A stretch of 64,000 bases of DNA from assembly GCA_030762895.1 (NCBI GenBank), contig CM061070.1:76061804-76125803 (forward strand). Reading direction: 5' to 3'. The translations under genes and the position numbers were made by a program. Positions 48,483-59,210 of this stretch are shown piece after piece. Below the pieces are notes generated by a model that worked only from the letters and a program-made list of their open reading frames with translations, was not told where the DNA came from and did no database searches. The DNA comes from Sophora flavescens (taxonomy: Eukaryota; Streptophyta; Magnoliopsida; Fabales; Fabaceae). The stretch's first letter is position 1, and each line of letters starts with the position of its first letter.

Positions 48483-49204
48483 ATTACTACCTCACTAAAA
48501 AAAATTTGTCCTCGAAATTTCGTGACTCGAAACTAGATAGGATCTCTTAATCCCAAGATCTTACTCTCACAATAAAAAAAAATATCAAAGAATTTTATCA
48601 ATCTGAAAAGAATACAGGAATATCCCGTATGTAAAAAGATTCTTTAATAGGTTCGTGAGTGTAAAAATGTATAGTCAATACATGTTTACAACCATGACTC
48701 TAATAAAGTTCATTCTTTCACAAGAATTTCCAGCGGATTAGGAAATCAAAAGACGAACAGTTCTTAACCTCAAGAGGATTTATTCTTAGTACAAGGAATT
48801 TACCAAGACAACAATTTGAAAGGGAACTAGTCCGACCAAAAACTAGACTAGCGTAAGTCTTATCAAGAAACTTCTCTTATCAATGAAGTGTCTATCCTGA
48901 ACAACAATAGGAGAGTTCAAACATATAGAATTCACAATAACCGGTTCAGCAGCTGGAGTTGAAACAATCAAATCATATGGCAAGAAAGAAACAGGGAAAA
49001 CTCAATTGCCTCACACCATCCATTGAAGTAAAAGAAGGCGTTACGTCTGAATCAAAAGGTACAGTTAGAAGATTACCAGTTACATCGCAACTATCTTATA
49101 TGAGATCCTCATATTGTAAAGCTTCTGCATCACTCATGGTGTAAACTCTTCCCCTTTGTCGTCGGTCTATCGGTTTTTGAATTGTTGGCAGCAAACTCGG
49201 ACTT
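48483..49204 (-). pseudogene. pol: element D gag end and protease remnant plus 3' tail
   Basis: On the minus strand from 49204 downward a frame reads RRQRGRVYTMSDAEALQ, the usual Gag/protease junction of Tekay elements. A protease block follows at about 49070-48890 with DSDVTPSF in place of DSGATHSF, then LPYDLIVSTP and PIVVQDRHFI. Most of pol is missing. After about 350 bp of unassigned sequence comes GAAATTTCGAGGACAAATTT and a weak purine tract that leads into LTR D. It is a strongly deleted element, interrupted on its 5' side by element F. Confidence 0.72.
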
Positions 49205-50386
49205 TGTTATAGGACAAACGCCCCCTTAGGCTTAATACTATGTATAAGTCCCGTGGCTTTTGAATAAAAAGTTTGGTTTCTAATGTTCGGGCTTAATTCT
49301 AAATATAAAGCCTGAACATTTTAGTAAAACTCTTTTTATTATTATTGTTATTTTTTTCCTTTTTTCTTCCTTTTTTGTATTTTAAGCAAATGAAACTGTG
49401 TTTTGGCACACCTTGGAAGGTAGCGTACATGGGTCATATGCATAGTGTTCCTGCACGTCATAGAGGTAAGTTTTCATTTCTTTCCTTATTTTCATTTCTA
49501 GCTTAATATGTTTATTATTATTTTTTGACCAATAATAAGTTTATTATTATTATTTTTAGAATTAGTAACTTTTTTTTTTCCTTTCTTTATTTTTAGAAGT
49601 AGTATCTTTGTTATATTTTTTTTTTGGGATTGCTTTGTGAAATGTATCACACTCAATTCCTTAGATTCGGGATCACTCTATGGACGCATGTACCATGTTC
49701 TATCTTGCTTAGGAATTTTCAATATTTTTTAAAAAATAGGCAATAAAGAAAAAAAATCAAAACCATTTCAAATAAAAAATATTTTCATTAAAATTAAAAT
49801 CTATCAAAAAATCAAATATTTTGTATAAGATAATAAGAACTACGTGGCTTTGAATTTCCCATCGCAGCGGGGAATACGTAGGAGCGGGATTAATCATCCT
49901 GTCAAGCCAAAACTAAATTTTCCCTTTTTTGTGTTTTTTTTTAATTTTTGAATAGCTAATTAAAATAGTTGAACTTGTGATATTTTGGGTTGATCTATGA
50001 CAAGTGTCATGCTCAATCCCTTAGGACTTGTCAATATTAAATTTTTAAACTACGATAAAAAAAATCAAAACAAAAAATAGCTCTTCTTCATTTCAAAATC
50101 CTTGGTCATTTTTGTAAATATCAATTCATTTTTTTTGTAAATAATTTTTGGGGTTAAAATAAATAATTTTTGAAACTATAAAGTGTGAGCAATTAATTTA
50201 AGGTATCATTCATAGAATGGGTGATGTAGGTTGCTATCACCTTCCCTGCTCGTAACCGACTCTCGAGCTCGTTTTCTTTTAAGATCAGTTTCCTTAAATT
50301 AATGGGTTTTCCGAAGTTTCTCAAGTAAATAAATTTTGGGGGCAACTCCTCTTTTCTAGTGGCGCCTGGACGGGACGGTCGCGACA
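49205..50386 (+). mobile_element. element F 5' LTR (Tat/Ogre-like), start approximate
   Basis: The end is defined by GCGACA (50386) two bases before a Tat/Ogre-type primer site. The interior matches the complement of the G LTRs at several blocks (GGGATTGCTTTGTGA near 49627, GGGGAATACGTAGGAGCGGG near 49869), with much divergence. The start is set at the TG where the D gag frame breaks. No gene in it. F is clearly older than G. Confidence 0.65.
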
Positions 50387-50388
50387 GT

Positions 50389-50406
50389 TGGCGACTCTGC
50401 TGGGGA
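50389..50406 (+). other. primer-binding site, element F
   Basis: TGGCGACTCTGCTGGGGA follows the LTR end by two bases. It differs from the G primer site (minus strand, 59191-59208) at two positions. This is the Tat/Ogre type, generally described as tRNA-Arg primed. Confidence 0.8.
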
Positions 50407-51634
50407 CTTTTGAGAGTCAGGCCTAACATTTTTTTAAAACAAAATAATAGGTGTGCAAAAGCATCACTATGGAGAAAGACATCCCAACTAGGTTGGCACC
50501 TCAAACTCCATCCATCATTTGAAGCATGTGGTATGTATTATTTTACCCCATTATCCTTTTATGTAAATATTCTTTTTCTCGATCTATCTTTGTATATATT
50601 TTGTTACTCATTTTTCTTTTTTATGCTCTGCTTGAATATAAGCTTTAATAATTATTTTGACTACTTGTTTAGGGTAGTTTTGTTTTAGGATTGTACATGT
50701 TTGTATGCCTCAAACACACACATCAGTTACACTCATTTCACACACTTTTAGCTCTATACTCAAGCTTGTAGAAACTTAAGGATTAGGTGGTGCCTCAGCA
50801 TTGTTAATGATGGCCTAGTGTCTTCCTGATATTTGTTGATTTTCCTCTCAAATTGATATTGGTATCATGGGCTGAGTCCTTGCCTTTCAGGACAGGGGCA
50901 AACTGGAGACCATGACCTTTAGAAATCTAGATCCACCTCAATGTTGCACTGATAGATCAACTTAGTTGCTACCCAATTTAGGGTATGACCTTAGTTATAC
51001 GTGCCCCTAGGCTCTACCATTCTAGGACATGATGGGGGCATTTCTTCTTTACACATCTCTTTTATATTTTTATATTTATTTTCTTAAAAATAAAGGGGAG
51101 GGGCTTATCCCTCAATTTTTTTAAAAAATAAAATATCCGGAACTTTTGTAAATAATTAAAAAAAAAGGACCCATACACTAACAAATTTTTGGGTCCTATT
51201 TTTCAAATGTTATATCTTTGTTAAAAAAAAAATAAACAAGAGGAAATTTCGTTCATCTCATAGCTTTAAAAGAATAATTTTTTTCATGCATCTGTTGCTT
51301 TGATTTTTTCCGTGCCAATAGAAAGTTTTATTTCGTTAACCTCATAAAAAAAATATTCACCCAACTCATACATCAATATTTTGAAAAAAAAAAAGTTACT
51401 CATCAATATATCTTGAAAAAAAAATCACCTATTTCATGCTTATTAATTCCAAATCATGAGGTTTGGCAGAAACGAGACTCGTTCAAGCAGCCAAAAGAAA
51501 GGTGGGTTGTAGTGTTTGACTTGATCATGGAGGTTCATTCACTTGAAGAAAGTAGTGAGTTTAAATGAGTCCTACTACAATTGGTGGACATGAAATCGCT
51601 GCAACCCGATTATTGATGACAACGATGTGACCAT
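50407..51634 (+). mobile_element. element F leader and 5' internal region (left part, interrupted by G)
   Basis: Untranslated leader related to the complement of 58490-58960 in G (shared CAAGCTTGT, TTAGGA(T/C)TAGG(T/A)GGTG and TGATATTTGTTGA phrases). A short ATGGAGAAAGACATC frame at 50470 ends after about 16 codons. There is no gag domain that I can recognise before the break at 51634, where the reading DDNDV-TIIVDP resumes at 61136. Confidence 0.6.
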
Positions 51635-53558
51635 TGTCGCAACCAAAAATTACGGCAGGGACGGCGATAAAAGAGATTTTAAGAAAAATGTAGAGTCGCC
51701 ACCAATTTTATTTAATTTAGGAAGAATTGGAAAACCTTTAAAAAAAATGGTCTTTGAAACCAAGTTGAGTTCGTGAGTCGATTACGAGTATGGAAGGTGT
51801 TAAGCACCCTACATCGCCCATCCTACGAATGGTACCGTGAATTAATTGTGCAAAATTAATAACTTTTAAATTATTTATTTTACCCCAAAAGTTATTTCAC
51901 AAATAAAGATATAAGTAATTAGTATTTACACTAAAGAGGTTGAACATGGCACATAAGTCCATAGGGCCACCTCAAAACTAGGGGATTGAGCATGACACTT
52001 GTCATAGAACAATCCAAAAAAAACATTAAATAAATTATTGATTAATTATCCACATTAAATAAATAAATTAAAAAGAACACAAAAATAAATTATTGATAAA
52101 TCCTAAACGGGATTGAACATGGCATGTAAGTCCATAGGGTAATCTCAAAGTTAGGGGATTGAGCATGACACTTGTCATAGAGCAACCCAAAAATCACTAA
52201 ATAAATTATTAATTAATTATCCACATTACACAAAAATAATGGAAAAATTAATTTTGGCTTGACGAGATGATTGATCCCGCTCCTACGTATTCCCTGCTTC
52301 GATGGGAAACTCAAAGCCACGTAGTTCTTGTAGAAAATATTTTATTTGTTGGTTAATTTTAATTTTTATGAAAAATATTTATTTAAAAGGATTTTATTTA
52401 TTATTTTTTTTATTTCTAATTTTTTAAATTTAAAAATCTAAGCGAGATAGAGCATGGCATGATACGTCCACAGAGCTATCCTGCATTTAAGGAATTGAGT
52501 GTGAGACCTCTCACAAAGCAATCCCAAAATAATTATTTTCAAGTATCTCTTTTTTAATATCATTCTATTTATTTATTTTAACATAATCAAGTCATGAGAA
52601 GAGAAAATCAGATTCAAACTTTTTAACCTATTTTCTTTTTGTTTATCAGACTCACTTGGCTTGGGCCAACAAAACCCCCCAACAGCCTAAGGATTAACTT
52701 AACCAAATGAATAAAGCAAATAAAAATAAAAATAAACGAAAACAAATAAAATAAAATGACTCACTAACACCAATACATTGTTTCAAGACATTAGTGAAAG
52801 AGTATGTTACAGAACGGGAGAAAACGAACGAAACCTCTCCACCTTCCTGTGCGCGTGAATGGAAAGGAGGAACAAAGCCCGGCGGTGAGACGGCGGCGAC
52901 GTTCAGTGGTGCACGACTGGTCTAAGGCGGGTCCGAACTGTGCGAGGATGGCCGGATCTGATGAGTCTCGCGCAGCAGAGGACGCGGTGGAAGTGGCTGG
53001 AATGGAGGTGGACAAAACAGGGATGACGTTGGTACGGTTCAGCAAGGTGGAAAGAAAGGAATGGAGTTTTGAGAGAGATGAGAGGAAGAAGGAGAGAGTT
53101 GAGAGTAAAATGTCTGATAAAAAAACGCAGGCCAAATTAAAAGCCAGAAAGAATCATCAAAAATGAGGGGAGGACGTGTTGTTTTGGAACCAGGAAGAAA
53201 GGAAAGAATTTTTTCTGTTTTCTGATTTTTTCGCTCTCTCCTTTTTGGTATTGATTGTGATTTTTTATAATGTCAATTCCTCCAATCTTGATCCTAAAAT
53301 TCCGCCTAGATTTAAGATTGCTATATGATCTTATTCCTAAAAATATGCCCAGATTAAGATTTCTATTTCTGATTTGAAAATTAAATTCAAATTCAAAATA
53401 AAGTGGTTGCTAGGGAGGAGGATGAGATGGGTTTAACTGGCCTGGCCCAATTAGAAATCATTTTTATTATTTTTATTTTCTTTGCAATTTTTTATTTTAT
53501 TATTTTTTTGAAATTTCTAGTGAAAACTAAAAGACCCGGTCAAAATAGGGTGTTCACA
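51635..53558 (-). repeat. G 3' LTR
   Basis: 1924 bp, plus-strand ends TGTCGCAACC and GGGTGTTCACA. Nearly identical to 59211-61135 with a few substitutions and short indels (for example GAAGAATTGG against GAAATATTGG near 51720). The GC-rich block at 52800-53160 keeps frames open on both strands; I do not regard these as genes. Confidence 0.92.
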
Positions 53559-53573
53559 GTTGCCCCTCTTTAC
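53559..53573 (-). other. polypurine tract, element G
   Basis: On the minus strand GTAAAGAGGGGCAAC directly precedes the 3' LTR start TGTGAACACCC. Confidence 0.82.
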
Positions 53574-53704
53574 TTGTTCATTACTAGAATGCATGAAGAA
53601 TGAGCGATTTTTCATGTGATAGTAGTAAGGAACTAGTAAAGAAAATGAACTCACATTTTGGCCGGGATGGGAAATAGGCTGGAGAAAATTCATCATTAAG
53701 CTTC

Positions 53705-54945
53705 AGAGCTCGAAAAATAAAAATGACAGCGGGCCTCATATCCCTAAAATAAAATCAGAAGTGAGCCTCAGCTCAAAAAAATAAATTTGCAGTGGGACAC
53801 GGATCCAAAGAATAAATTTGCAGTGAGCCTCGGAGCTCTAAAAATGAAATTTGCAGCGGGCCTCAGATCCCAAAAATAAATTTACAGTGAGCCTCAGAGC
53901 TTGAAAAATAAAATTGCAGTGGGCCTCAGATCCAAAACATAAAGTTGCGGTGAGTCTCAGAGCTCGAAAAATAAAATTGCAGTGGTCCTCAGATCCTAAA
54001 AATAAAGTTGCGGTGAGCCTCAGAGCTCGAAAAATAAAATTGCAGTGGGCCTTAGATCCCAAAAATAAAATTAGCAGTGAGCCTCAGAGCTCGAAAAATA
54101 AATTTGCAGCGGACCTCAAATCCCAAAAGTAAATTTGCAGTGAGCCTCAGAGCTCGAAAAATAAAATTACAATGGGTCTCGGATCCCAAGAATAAATTTG
54201 CAGTGAGCCTCAGAGCTTGAAAAATAAAATTGCAGTGGGTCATGGATCCCAAGAATAAATTTGCAGTGAGTCTCAGAGCTCGAAAAATAAAATTGCAGTG
54301 GGCCTCAGATCCCAAAAATAAAGTTGCGGTGAGCCTCAGAGCTCGAAAAATAAAATTTGCAGCAGGCCTCAGATCCCAAAAATAAAATTAGCAGTGAGCC
54401 TCAGAGCTCGAAAAATAAATTTGCAGCGGGCCTCAGATCCCAAAAGTAAATTTGCAGTGAGCCTCAGAGCTCGAAAAATAAAATTGCAGTGGGCCTCAGA
54501 TCCCAAAAATAAAGTTGCGGTGAGCCTCAGAGCTCGAAAAATAAAATTGTAGTGGGCCTCAGATCACAAAAATAAAGTTGCGGTGAGCCTCAGAGCTCGA
54601 AAAATAAAATTTGCAGTGAGCCTCAGAGCTCGAAAAATAAAATTGCAGTGGACCTCAAATCCCAAAAATAAAGTTGTTGTGAGCCTCAGAGCTCGAAAAA
54701 TAAAATTGCAGTGGGCCTCAGATCCCAAAAATAAAGTGGTGGTGAGCCTCAGAGCTCGAAAAATAAAATTAACAGTGAGCCTCAGAGCTCGAAAAATAAA
54801 TTTGCAGCGGGCCTTAGATCCCAAGAGTAAATTTGCAGTGAGCCTCATAGCTCAAAAAATAAATTGTAGTGGACCTCAGATCCCAGAAATAAAAACGCAG
54901 TGAGCCTCAGAGCTCCAAAAATAAAATGCAGTGCACCTTGAGTCA
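53705..54945 (-). repeat. tandem array 1 in G: alternating monomers of about 32 bp (dimer of about 64 bp)
   Basis: Two related monomers alternate: GTGAGCCTCAGAGCTCGAAA plus AATAAAATTGCA, and GTGGGCCTCAGATCCCAAAA plus ATAAAGTTGCG. About 19 dimers span 1.2 kb, with occasional loss of one monomer (for example near 54600-54630 and 54770-54800). Translated frames on either strand only follow the period. The array lies next to the 3' LTR, where Tat/Ogre-type elements are known to carry variable tandem repeats. Confidence 0.9.
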
Positions 54946-55690
54946 AAATATGTGAGCCTGGAGCCAAAACAAGTAAGCCATGAGCCTTAAAAGTAGACCA
55001 TTGAGTCAAAAATTTTATGACTGGGCCATGACCCGAGAATTTCATGCAGTGGACAAGTGAGCCATGAGCCTTAAAAATAGACCATTGAGTCAAAAAAAAA
55101 ATTTATGGTTGGGCCTTGACCCGAGAATTTCATGCAATGGACAAGTGAGCCATGAGCCTTAAGAATAGACCATTGAGTCAGAAAAATTTTATGATTGGGC
55201 CATGACCCGAGAATTTCATGCAATGGACAAGTGAGCCATGAGCCTTAAGAATAGACCATTGAGTCAAAAAAATTTTATGATTGGGCCATGACCCGAGAAT
55301 TTCATGCAGTGGACCTTGAGTCAAAACATACGAGCCATGAGCCTTAAAAATGGACCATTGAGTTAGAAAAAATTTACGATTGGGCCATGACCCGAGAATT
55401 TCATGCAATGGACCTTGAGTCAAAACAGGTGAGCCATTAGCCTTAAAAAGTAGACCATTGAGTCCGAAAAATTTTATGATTGGGACATGACCCGAGATAT
55501 TGATGGACTTTGAGTCAAAACAAGCAAGCCAAGAGCCTTATAAAAATAGACCATTGAGTCATAAAAGTTTTATGATTGGGCAATGACCCGAGAATGCGAT
55601 GGACCTTGAGTCAAAACAAGCAAGCCATGAACCTTAAAAAAAAAAAAAGACCAATGAGTCGAAAATTTTATGATTGGGCCATGACTCCAG
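54945..55690 (-). repeat. tandem array 2 in G: unit of about 86-100 bp
   Basis: The unit contains GTGAGCCATGAGCCTTAAAA, TAGACCATTGAGTC, TTTATGATTGGGCCATGACC and CGAGAATTTCATGCAATGGA. Unit starts at 55057, 55145 and 55231 give 86-88 bp spacing. Later units gain CCTTGAGTCAAAACAAG and reach about 100 bp. At least seven units are seen. It shares the GTGAGCC start with array 1. Confidence 0.88.
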
Positions 55691-56228
55691 AAATTTATTG
55701 AAAACTGCCTTTTAGAAAATGTGGAACCAAACGCTTCTCAGAAAAGCTTTCACTAATCAAACTCATATTCAAATGGAATCTTCTGCAAAATTGATCTTGC
55801 CTATATCCTTTTTCACTTGATAATGCCCCCTTGAGGCTTGCTACTTCCAGTATATCCATTTCTACCTCTCAGTCTTTATTGTCCATAAGGATGTCATTTC
55901 CTTCCATTACTGAAACTTCAGAGCTCTTTTGGTCTGGACTGTTCATCAAAAGATTACCATTAGATGGTTAAATCATACTATTATGTCCAGGTTCATCTTT
56001 CTTGAAACATAATATAACAGATATGCATTGATTCATAAGTGTGATGAAAAAGGATTTGATTGACTCGATAACTTTGACTTGTACGTTTGACTTCACAAGA
56101 TACGGAAAACAAGGAAAGGCACACAAAGGATGGTAGGGATTTCAAAGGGGTTGTTTTCTTAATCTGGATTGTTCTGATCTTAATGAGATTGACCTTTTCT
56201 CAACAAGTGGATATCACGATCGAAATTT

Positions 56229-56400
56229 TCCCCAGTGTAAGGTATTCCAAAACAAAAAACTCAAACATGGGTAAACCTTTCAAGAACAAAATTGCCCCAG
56301 TGTAAGGCGTTCTAGAATAAACACAACCAAGGATACACCTTTTAAGAACGAAATTCCCCCCAAAAAAATTGCCCCAGTTTATGGTTCTGAGGATAAAGTT
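56229..56400 (-). repeat. three imperfect repeats with CCTTACACTGGGG core in G
   Basis: On the minus strand CCTTACACTGGGG occurs near 56231-56243 and 56294-56306, with a diverged CCATAAACTGGGGC near 56374-56387. They are spaced 63-80 bp apart and embedded in GTTCTTGAAAGG-type sequence. Confidence 0.6.
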
Positions 56401-56563
56401 ATCCTCATTCAAGCCAAATCTTGCCCTAACTTTTTCTTAGACCGCCTTTTCGAGTTTTCAGTCTAACGGGCTTTTTTTTTTTAAGAGCAAAGTGCTTGGA
56501 AAAGAAAGTGTGGATACCTTGTCTCACGATTAATATTTTATGAAAATAAGAGTAATTCCTCAT

Positions 56564-56610
56564 TGATCAGAATGGACTTTTAAAGCTTGTAACATGGCCA
56601 TAGTTTAAGG
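56564..56610 (-). other. shared non-coding motif, copy in G
   Basis: On the minus strand: CCTTAAACTATGGCCATG, TTACAAGCTTTAAAAGTCC, ATTCTGATCA. Very close to the F copy and recognisably like the E copy. Purine-rich tracts lie upstream on the element's strand (56720-56900). Confidence 0.6.
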
Positions 56611-57479
56611 GTTAAGAAACAAAAGGTATAAAAGGCTTAAGCAAGTGTTTGAGGGTGAGTGAGACAAAGGATCTTACATCATCAAGAGAATTGATTTATT
56701 TAACTTGCACACACAACTTTTTATTTTTTTTCATTTCATTTTTCTCCTTCTCATCCCTTTTTTATAAATTCAATTACATTGCCAACATTGTCTCCTTTTG
56801 CTTTCAGCATCACATTTTCCTTCTTTTGCTTCCTCTTCTTCTTTCTTTTAGCATCTCCTTCAGATTCTTCTTTCCTTTTCCTTCACTTATTGTGGTTGCA
56901 ATCAATCTTTTATACGAGTCCCCCTTTTGTAAGGGTGATCCTTGTCCAAGGTTATTTTGAAAGAATTTATAAGGCTCAACAATGGTAACAAAGGATAATG
57001 ATTTTTTTTTTATGAAGGATAAATAAAGATGGCCAATCTTCATTTCATATTAGGATTACTCATTTTTCATAAAGAATTAAACTTGAGACATGATAAGAAA
57101 ACACACATTCATTCATTTACTCTTTCTTTTTCTTTTTTTCTTTTTTTTTTCTTTCTTTTCTTTCTTTTTTTTCCTGGAGCAAATAGAACATGCGCAAAGG
57201 GTTTCATCAAGAAAGAAAAAAAATCCAAGGGCTGGATACCCACATAGTTCCAATGTCAAAGAAGAAACCGACAAGAAAGATAGAGGTAAACACATAAATG
57301 AAGAAGCTAACTATGATGGAATCCATGCAAATTTATTATATTAATGCTTCAAGAAGGATGACAAAAACTTAGATCTCAACAAATCCTAATCACCAAACAC
57401 AACAAATAGTTAAACCATCATCGTGACAATCTATTGATGAACAAAACAAAATGCCAAATATTGTATTTCCTCAACTATC

Positions 57480-57640
57480 GTCAAAAGAATCATTTGTAAC
57501 GATAAGCTCTTCCCCTTGAACACTAACTAGTCCAGATGCTAACAGCCTTCTCACAGTGGTCTTGAAATCTTCACAATTATCAATAGAGTGACCACCTACC
57601 CCCATGTGAAACTTACAAGTGACATTTGGGTCATATCATG
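57480..57640 (-). pseudogene. gag: element G gag zinc-knuckle remnant
   Basis: The minus-strand frame reads YDPNVTCKFHMGVGGHSIDN and then C-E-D-F-K, followed by a helix-like RRLLASGL stretch. The C-x2-H...GH-x4-C spacing and the following K-x3-R-L-x2-G pattern match the Gag C-terminus of Tat/Ogre elements. Upstream, at 57640-57790, related sequence continues in another frame. No capsid region of normal length is open, so it is a remnant. Confidence 0.6.
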
Positions 57641-58115
57641 CTGGAAATGGGGGTTCCTTTGGGCGCACGGCTTCTCCGAAATCATATGGACATCAAATAA
57701 TCGTTGGAATAACTCATACTTGGAAATGGATAGCCTTGGGAAAGGTGGTAGGGTTGATGGAGGGAGAAAGGTTCTTTTCATTTGTGGGTTCACTTTGGGT
57801 TGGAATTGGATAGGGTGATTTGGTGGGGAAACAGTGGGATATGATGAGTGTGGTTGTGTGTATGGACAAGGTGATGATGGAGCTTGGAAAACATTTGTGG
57901 GATGGAAGATCTGGTGAGGTGGGTATATGAATGTAGGTGTCTGGTATAGAAAGTAAGAATTAGGATCATATGGTGGTGAGTTTGATTAGTGACTTCTTTT
58001 CTGGGACGCGCAATGATTCAACTTTTCTTCTGTGAGAAAGTCATTCTTGGGATTAAAATAGATAAAATCATCGTCCCTACTTTTCCTTAGATGCAAAACT
58101 TATGTTGAGGTGAGA

Positions 58116-58118
<3 letters not shown>

Positions 58119-58174
<56 letters not shown>
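58119..58174. repeat. (AT)28 microsatellite
   Basis: An uninterrupted AT dinucleotide run of 56 bp inside element G. The length is likely to be polymorphic. Confidence 0.95.
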
Positions 58175-58176
<2 letters not shown>

Positions 58177-59190
58177 CTTGAAGTGAATCCTTTTTTTCTC
58201 AAAATATCTTCAATTAAGCTTCTTTTTTTTGAATTTTTTTTAAGAAATAACAAGAATAAAAATAATGCACGGCATGCTTAGAAAGAAAAATGCAAGTTTG
58301 TGCATGTGGTGAGTTTTTTTTATTTCAAGTTTAAAAATGCACGAGATACATGAAACAAGTTTTTTTTATGAAGGGGAAATTTATGGGAATGAAAAAGAAA
58401 CATGAAATAAAAAAAAAAATTTTAGAAAAGTTGATCATACATCCTTTTTTTTATAGGTGCAAGAACATGTAGGATAGAAGGAAAAAATGCTCTCTGTGTC
58501 CTGAAATAGTCCACTTTGCCGTAAAGGGTCATGACTCAAAGGGGATTGGCCACTAAGTTGAACTATTAGTGAAAATTTCAGGGTGGATCTAGAATTCTAA
58601 AGGTTGTGAACCCCAGATTGCCCCTATCTCGAAAGGTAAGGACCGGGCTCATGACCCTAGTGACAAGTAGGGATAAACCCTCACAGGATGACTAGTCCAT
58701 GATACTGGTAACAATCTGAGTGATGACTCAACAAATATCAGAGGGGCACCAGGCCGATCAATGACAATGCCAAGACACCTCCTAGTCCTAAGTTTTCCAC
58801 AAGCTCGGGTATAGAGCTAAAAAGTGTGTGCAGCAAGTGACAGTGCAGTGTGTGTGGAGAGAGCATCCAAACTTGTACAGCCCTAAAAACTACAACAAAC
58901 CTTACAAAACTAAGCCACACATATATACATCAAATAGAGAACAGCTACCCTAGGGTCGAGGTAACAAGCGAAATTATCATCAATGAAGTATACGAAATAA
59001 ATAAAGGAGCATATGAATATTAAGGAATATCAAATATAGATAAAGAAAACAAAAAATATATTTTTTTTCCTTTTTTTCCTTTTTTTTCTTTTGTGTTTTT
59101 CTTAAATAAAAGAAAGGGGTAAAACAAATAAATTAAAATTTACTAAAAATTTGCACGATCAATTATACTAGGCTTGACTCTCTGAAAAAT

Positions 59191-59208
59191 TCCCCAGTGG
59201 AGTCGCCA
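59191..59208 (-). other. primer-binding site, element G
   Basis: On the minus strand TGGCGACTCCACTGGGGA, two bases from the LTR end GCGACA. Tat/Ogre type. Confidence 0.85.
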
Positions 59209-59210
59209 TC

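Noticed and set aside
50389..50406. Sequence resembling a tRNA 3' end (also at 1377, 30345 and 59191)
   Set aside because: Each is an 11-18 nt primer-binding site next to an LTR end. No cloverleaf sequence surrounds any of them.
52804..53166. Open frames of 114-120 codons on both strands of the G LTR, repeated at 60365-60905
   Set aside because: They lie in a GC-rich block within an LTR, are open on both strands at once, differ in length between the LTR copies and resemble no domain I know.
53838..54903. Repetitive Lys/Arg- or Leu-rich frames, and a CRISPR-like look of short repeats
   Set aside because: The repeats are directly contiguous 32-bp monomers without unique spacers, inside a plant retrotransposon. 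This is a tandem array and not CRISPR or a protein.
57029..57344. Phe/Ser/Leu-rich frames around a T/C tract that could look like membrane proteins
   Set aside because: The hydrophobic run comes from a pyrimidine-rich low-complexity tract in element G. The same holds for 32308-32778, 24098-24379 and 62348-62578.
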